Assembly: GCA_036010905.1 (NCBI GenBank)
Contig: DASCMH010000005.1
Coordinates: 91,117 to 155,116 of the forward strand
Source: SMWD01 sp002729875
Lineage (GTDB): Bacteria > Pseudomonadota > Gammaproteobacteria > Steroidobacterales > GCA-2729495
Reading direction: 5' to 3'
DNA: 64,000 bases
Below, piece after piece: positions 60,780 to 64,000 of the stretch. Made by a program: the position numbers and the translations under genes. The notes under the pieces were generated by a model. That model saw only the letters and a list, made by a program, of their open reading frames with translations, made no database searches and was not told the DNA's origin. Every line of letters starts with the position of its first letter. The stretch's first letter is position 1.

Positions 60780-61607
60780 TTACTTGCGGCCCCGACGGCG
60801 GATGATCATATTGTCGGTCCGCTTGTTATTTCGAGTCTTCTTGCCCTTGGTCGGCGTACCCCACGGTGATACCGGATGACGACCGCCCGAGGTACGACCT
60901 TCGCCGCCACCATGAGGGTGATCAATAGGGTTCATAGCCACACCACGAACTGTTGGTCGGACCCCACGCCAGCGTGACGCACCGGCCTTACCGAGCTTAC
61001 GCAGGTTGTGTTCGTTATGCCCGACTTCACCGACCGTCGCACGACAATCGACATGCACTTTACGCATCTCGCCGGAACGAAGCCGCAGTGACACATAAAC
61101 GCCTTCACGGGCAACAATCTGGGCACTACCACCAGCAGCACGAACCATCTGCGCACCCTTGCCCGGCTTTAGCTCGATGCAATGGATTAGCGTACCAACC
61201 GGAATATTACGCAACGGCAAGGCATTGCCCGGCTTGATCGGCGCCTGAAGACCGGACATGATTTCGTCACCAGTCCGCACATTCTTTGGCGCAAGAATAT
61301 AGCGTCGTTCGCCATCTACATACAGGATAAGTGCGAGGTGGGCACTGCGATTCGGGTCATACTCAATCCGTTCGACCTTACCGCGAATATCATCCTTGTT
61401 GCGGCGAAAATCGATAATACGATAACGACGTTTATGACCGCCGCCGCGATGACGTGTCGTAATTCGACCGTTATTGTTTCGCCCGCCCGTGCTCGTCTTC
61501 GTCTCGACCAGCGGTTCATGCGGCGGACCTTTGTGCAGTTGAGGCGAATTAACCTTAACCGTAAAACGGCGACCGGGCGAGGTAGGTCTAAGCTTTTGTA
61601 ATGGCAT
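60780..61607 (-). CDS. rplB: 50S ribosomal protein L2
   Basis: 275 residues; GGNNNG-type N-region (GGRNNNGRITTRHRGGGHKR) and the peptidyl-transferase-proximal NPIDHPHGGGEGRTSGGRHP with the conserved His near 229. Confidence 0.98.
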   Translation of the reverse strand: MPLQKLRPTSPGRRFTVKVNSPQLHKGPPHEPLVETKTSTGGRNNNGRITTRHRGGGHKRRYRIIDFRRNKDDIRGKVERIEYDPNRSAHLALILYVDGERRYILAPKNVRTGDEIMSGLQAPIKPGNALPLRNIPVGTLIHCIELKPGKGAQMVRAAGGSAQIVAREGVYVSLRLRSGEMRKVHVDCRATVGEVGHNEHNLRKLGKAGASRWRGVRPTVRGVAMNPIDHPHGGGEGRTSGGRHPVSPWGTPTKGKKTRNNKRTDNMIIRRRGRK

Positions 61608-61626
61608 TTTCCCTGAACCTCAACTC

Positions 61627-61941
61627 TTATTCTGTACCAAGAAAATCAATGTTCTCGCCTTCAGCGAGTGTGACATAGGCTTTCTTCCATGCGTTCCGCT
61701 GGCCCCAGTCCTGACCAAATCGTTTGATCTTACCGCGACAATTTACAACCTGGACATCGGTGACATTCACTTCAAACAGCATTTCTACGGCACCGCGTAT
61801 CTCTTTCTTGGTTGAATCACGACGCACCTTGAAAACAACCTGGTTGTGGCGTTCGCCAACATCTGTACTCTTTTCAGAGATATGCGGACCAAGCAAAACC
61901 GTCATTAGTCGTTCTTTGTGATGCGCAACGCCGCCACTCAT
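61627..61941 (-). CDS. rplW: 50S ribosomal protein L23
   Basis: 104 residues; KERLMTVLLGPHISEKSTDV and the loop CRGKIKRFGQDWGQRNAWKK. The start overlaps the rplD stop by 4 bp (ATGA). The first six residues (MSGGVA) extend beyond the usual start. Confidence 0.97.
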   Translation of the reverse strand: MSGGVAHHKERLMTVLLGPHISEKSTDVGERHNQVVFKVRRDSTKKEIRGAVEMLFEVNVTDVQVVNCRGKIKRFGQDWGQRNAWKKAYVTLAEGENIDFLGTE

Positions 61942-62543
61942 GACAACTGCTCCTCCAGTCCCTTGACCGCTGCCTTGGTGGCCAGCACCCGATCGTAACG
62001 CAGCAGACTAACCGGGTTGAATTCGCGTAGATCCAGCACATCAACTCCCGGCAAATTACGCGCCGACAGACATAAATTCTGATCATATTCATCAACGAGA
62101 ATTAACACGTTATCGAGCTTCAGTTCTGCGAGCCTGGCAACGAGTTCTCGAGTCTTCGGCGTTGGCACCTGTATCGAATCGACAACCATCAGGCCATCCT
62201 GACGAATCAATTCCGACAGCATTGAACGCATCGCTGCGCGATACATCTTGCGATTAACTTTCTGCGAATAGTCGCGTGGACGTGCAGCAAATGCCCGGCC
62301 TCCGCCGACCCATATCGGGCTACGTGAGGTACCGGCCCGTGCCCGACCCGTACCTTTCTGGCGCCATGGCTTTGCGCCGCCGCCACGCGCATCGGAACGG
62401 TTCTTTTGCCGCTTGCTACCGCTACGGCCTGCCGCCCGGTAAGCGGTGACAACCTGGTGAATCAGCGCTTCGTTAAAAGTTGCAGCGAAAGTGCTGTCAG
62501 CTACTTCTATGCTTCCCGAACCGCCTGTAATAGTAATCTTCAT
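61938..62543 (-). CDS. rplD: 50S ribosomal protein L4
   Basis: 201 residues from ATG 62543 (MKITITGG). The tunnel loop WRQKGTGRARAGTSRSPIWV is complete. In E. coli L4 also represses the S10 operon through the leader RNA, which makes the structured leader before rplC relevant. A TTG two codons upstream is an unlikely start. Confidence 0.97.
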   Translation of the reverse strand: MKITITGGSGSIEVADSTFAATFNEALIHQVVTAYRAAGRSGSKRQKNRSDARGGGAKPWRQKGTGRARAGTSRSPIWVGGGRAFAARPRDYSQKVNRKMYRAAMRSMLSELIRQDGLMVVDSIQVPTPKTRELVARLAELKLDNVLILVDEYDQNLCLSARNLPGVDVLDLREFNPVSLLRYDRVLATKAAVKGLEEQLS

Positions 62544-62575
62544 TGCCAAATCTTCTTCAGTAAACCCAATCGCCC

Positions 62576-63232
62576 TTACTTGCTGCTCTTTGCCGATACC
62601 TTGATCGTCGGTTTTACGATCAGGCGTCCGCCCTTGGATCCGGGTACCGCACCTTTAACAGCAATCAGGTTACGCTCAGCATCAATTTTCACGACCTCAA
62701 GCCCCTGCGCGGTGCGCCGCACATTACCCATTTGGCCGGACATTTTCTTGCCCTTGAATACACGACCCGGAGTCTGGTTCTGACCTATTGAGCCCGGTGC
62801 CCGATGCGCCAGGGAATTACCGTGGGTAAAATCCTGAGTAGCGAAGTTGTGCCGCTTGACGGTACCAGCGTAACCCTTACCAATCGATGTGCCGGTGACA
62901 TCAACAATCTGCCCGGCCGCAAAATGCTCAACGGTGAACTCCGCACCAGCTTCTATTTCAGCGAGATCCGTACTATCGACACGAAACTCAAACAAACCTT
63001 CACCCGGCTCCGCCGAAACCGCCGCATACTGACCGGCCACAGCCTTGGAAATGCGTTGCGGCTTGACGCTACCGGTCGTAACCTGCAGCGCCGAATATCC
63101 GTCCGACTCTTCCGTCTTGATGCGTGTCACACGATTCGGCAATACCTGAATAATCGTGACCGGCACCGATGCGCCATCGTCAGTAAAGACGCGACTCATC
63201 CCGGTTTTTCGACCAATAAGCCCAATGGCCAT
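62576..63232 (-). CDS. rplC: 50S ribosomal protein L3
   Basis: 218 residues from ATG 63232 (MAIGLIGRKTGMSRVFTDDG), preceded by AAGGGA. The tip segment GNSLAHRAPGSIGQNQTPGR and GKKMSGQMGNV are intact. Eleven upstream in-frame codons belong to the leader. It is separated from rpsJ by 280 bp, unlike the tight spacing usual here. Confidence 0.97.
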   Translation of the reverse strand: MAIGLIGRKTGMSRVFTDDGASVPVTIIQVLPNRVTRIKTEESDGYSALQVTTGSVKPQRISKAVAGQYAAVSAEPGEGLFEFRVDSTDLAEIEAGAEFTVEHFAAGQIVDVTGTSIGKGYAGTVKRHNFATQDFTHGNSLAHRAPGSIGQNQTPGRVFKGKKMSGQMGNVRRTAQGLEVVKIDAERNLIAVKGAVPGSKGGRLIVKPTIKVSAKSSK

Positions 63233-63487
63233 GGCACTTCCCTTACATTCAGAGACATACCCCACAGGAGCGGGGCAAGTATTTTTCCTATGAAAATAGG
63301 TCAGCCTTCAATTTTGGAGGATTTATAATCGAAACAATCCAAAATCGAAGCCTGACCCGTCAGATTCCCTTGTGCAAAGCCACTTTCAGCCCCGCTCGTT
63401 GCCAGGCGGTTCCACCAATCACCCCTGCAGCACACTTCTGGCAGCACGAAGCCCGATACAGGATCACCTGCACCGGGCCCGAGCTAG
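63233..63487 (-). promoter_or_regulatory. Structured leader of the rplC operon, candidate L4/transcript attenuator
   Basis: Minus-strand transcript from the promoter at 63494-63521. It contains a 20-bp imperfect stem (63357-63338 with 63318-63299, 18 of 20 matched, loop 19 nt) followed by UAUUUUC. A 4-bp GC hairpin (CCCC 63275-63272 with GGGG 63263-63260) with CUCCU in its loop lies 28 nt before rplC. No long ORF is present. In E. coli the equivalent S10 leader lies before rpsJ; here it would lie after it. Confidence 0.5.
63299..63357 (-). repeat. 20-bp imperfect inverted repeat in the rplC leader
   Basis: Arms 63299-63318 and 63338-63357 match at 18 of 20 positions. On the minus strand the right arm is followed by TATTTTC, a possible termination or pausing site. 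Confidence 0.8.
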
Positions 63488-63493
63488 CAGGTA

Positions 63494-63521
63494 ATTATAG
63501 CAAAATTTCTACCTAGTTCAA
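63494..63521 (-). promoter_or_regulatory. Strong sigma-70 promoter at the 3' end of rpsJ
   Basis: Minus strand: TTGAAC (63521-63516), 16-bp spacer, TATAAT (63499-63494) with the extended TG-C just upstream. The -35 lies inside the last codons of rpsJ and the stop codon lies in the spacer. The start is expected near 63487. It is the best promoter match in the window. Confidence 0.75.
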
Positions 63522-63827
63522 TTTAATCTGCACATCCACCCCGGCGGGTAATTCCAGCTTCATCAACGCATCTACCGTCTTGTCGGTCGGTTCCAGGATA
63601 TCCATCAGCCTTTTGTGAGTCCGGAGTTCGTACTGATCCCGTGCATCCTTGTTGACATGTGGCGAAATCAGCACGGTAAACCGCTCTTTTTTCGTCGGCA
63701 GCGGCACCGGACCCCGCACCTGGGCGCCTGTGCGCTTCGCTGTCTCAACGATTTCCCGGGCCGAATTATCAATCAGCCGATGATCAAATGCCTTGAGCCT
63801 GATCCGTATATTTTGATTAGTAGTCAT
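63513..63827 (-). CDS. rpsJ: 30S ribosomal protein S10
   Basis: 104 residues from MTTNQNIRIRLKAFDHRLID; ends with LELPAGVDVQIKLN. Nine in-frame codons upstream (MLDGNETKF) reach into the tuf-rpsJ gap and are excluded. The gap to tuf is 56 bp, so rpsJ is probably read from the str operon. S10 also acts as NusE in antitermination. Confidence 0.97.
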   Translation of the reverse strand: MTTNQNIRIRLKAFDHRLIDNSAREIVETAKRTGAQVRGPVPLPTKKERFTVLISPHVNKDARDQYELRTHKRLMDILEPTDKTVDALMKLELPAGVDVQIKLN

Positions 63828-63883
63828 AAATTTTGTCTCATTTCCGTCCAACACCTCATCAAGGGATCAGACCCTGCTTATCG

Positions 63884-64000
63884 TTATTCAAATATCTTTG
63901 CCACGACTCCGGCGCCAACCGTCCGGCCGCCCTCGCGGATCGCAAAACGCAGCCCTTCTTCCATCGCAATCGGCGCAATCAGGTCTACCTTCATCTGCAC
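63884..64000 (-). CDS. tuf: Elongation factor Tu, C-terminal end (gene continues past window)
   Basis: The last 38 codons and stop: MKVDLIAPIAMEEGLRFAIR then REGGRTVGAGVVAKIFE at the C-terminus, diagnostic of EF-Tu domain III. The gene runs past position 64000. Confidence 0.97.
   Translation of the reverse strand: MQMKVDLIAPIAMEEGLRFAIREGGRTVGAGVVAKIFE

Noticed and set aside
62060..62100. Possible sequence oddity in L4 C-terminal part
   Set aside because: The L4 reading frame is continuous, of normal length and ends with the expected overlap with rplW; differences are ordinary divergence.
1..64000. CRISPR arrays, insertion sequences, prophage, defence islands
   Set aside because: No direct-repeat arrays, transposases, integrases, phage structural genes or restriction/toxin modules were recognised anywhere in the window.

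Overview
This 64 kb window looks like chromosomal DNA of a gammaproteobacterium, probably an environmental and possibly marine lineage. The evidence is the order of the ribosomal protein superoperon, glnK-amtB, msrPQ, a MiaE-type tRNA hydroxylase, a fused-gamma 2-oxoglutarate:ferredoxin oxidoreductase, and the codon and promoter style. No tRNA, rRNA, insertion sequence, prophage or CRISPR array was seen. Placement below class level is a guess.

Positions 1-11.7 kb hold the tail of a coiled-coil protein, a two-domain VOC protein, a type-B carboxylesterase interrupted by one in-frame amber codon, a PYROXD2-like FAD oxidoreductase, an RhlE-type helicase with a structured leader, an EF-G paralogue, an HD-GYP protein with an altered HD motif, and MsrA. 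Two intergenic stretches here end in plus-strand terminator-like hairpins with no plus-strand gene before them, so they may hold small RNAs. Positions 11.8-21.5 kb carry an alcohol dehydrogenase, a DMT transporter, an M28 peptidase lipoprotein, an orphan TRAP binding lipoprotein, a DUF547-MsrP-MsrQ-rhodanese cluster (periplasmic methionine sulfoxide repair), MiaE and a family 2 glycosyltransferase.

Positions 21.5-40.3 kb hold glnK-amtB, an RND efflux pair, an SH3/coiled-coil membrane protein, an unannotated remnant of a PBP4-type D,D-carboxypeptidase (dacB), and a family 4 glycosyltransferase. They continue with a three-gene ferredoxin-linked 2-oxoglutarate oxidoreductase module, dihydroorotase, a two-domain M16 peptidase and an MFS carrier. 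Positions 40.3-49.6 kb hold a GldA/GldF/GldG/DUF4340 ABC export system (possibly led by a 39-codon coupled ORF), ilvA, a NYN-domain protein, a cytochrome c/PQQ-type sugar dehydrogenase and a small membrane protein.

From 49.8 kb to the end, all on the minus strand, lies the merged S10-spc-alpha block from the 3' end of tuf through rplQ, closed by a clear terminator. Its notable departure is at the S10 end. rpsJ sits directly behind tuf, and a strong extended -10 promoter at the very end of rpsJ starts a leader of about 255 nt with a large hairpin before rplC. The rplC operon therefore appears to have its own promoter and possible attenuator downstream of rpsJ. This relocation, the dacB remnant, the amber-interrupted esterase and a recurring symmetric TATA-core -10 in several intergenic regions are the observations most worth checking. 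I did not find an obviously new multi-gene system; the least characterised one here is the Gld-like export cluster.
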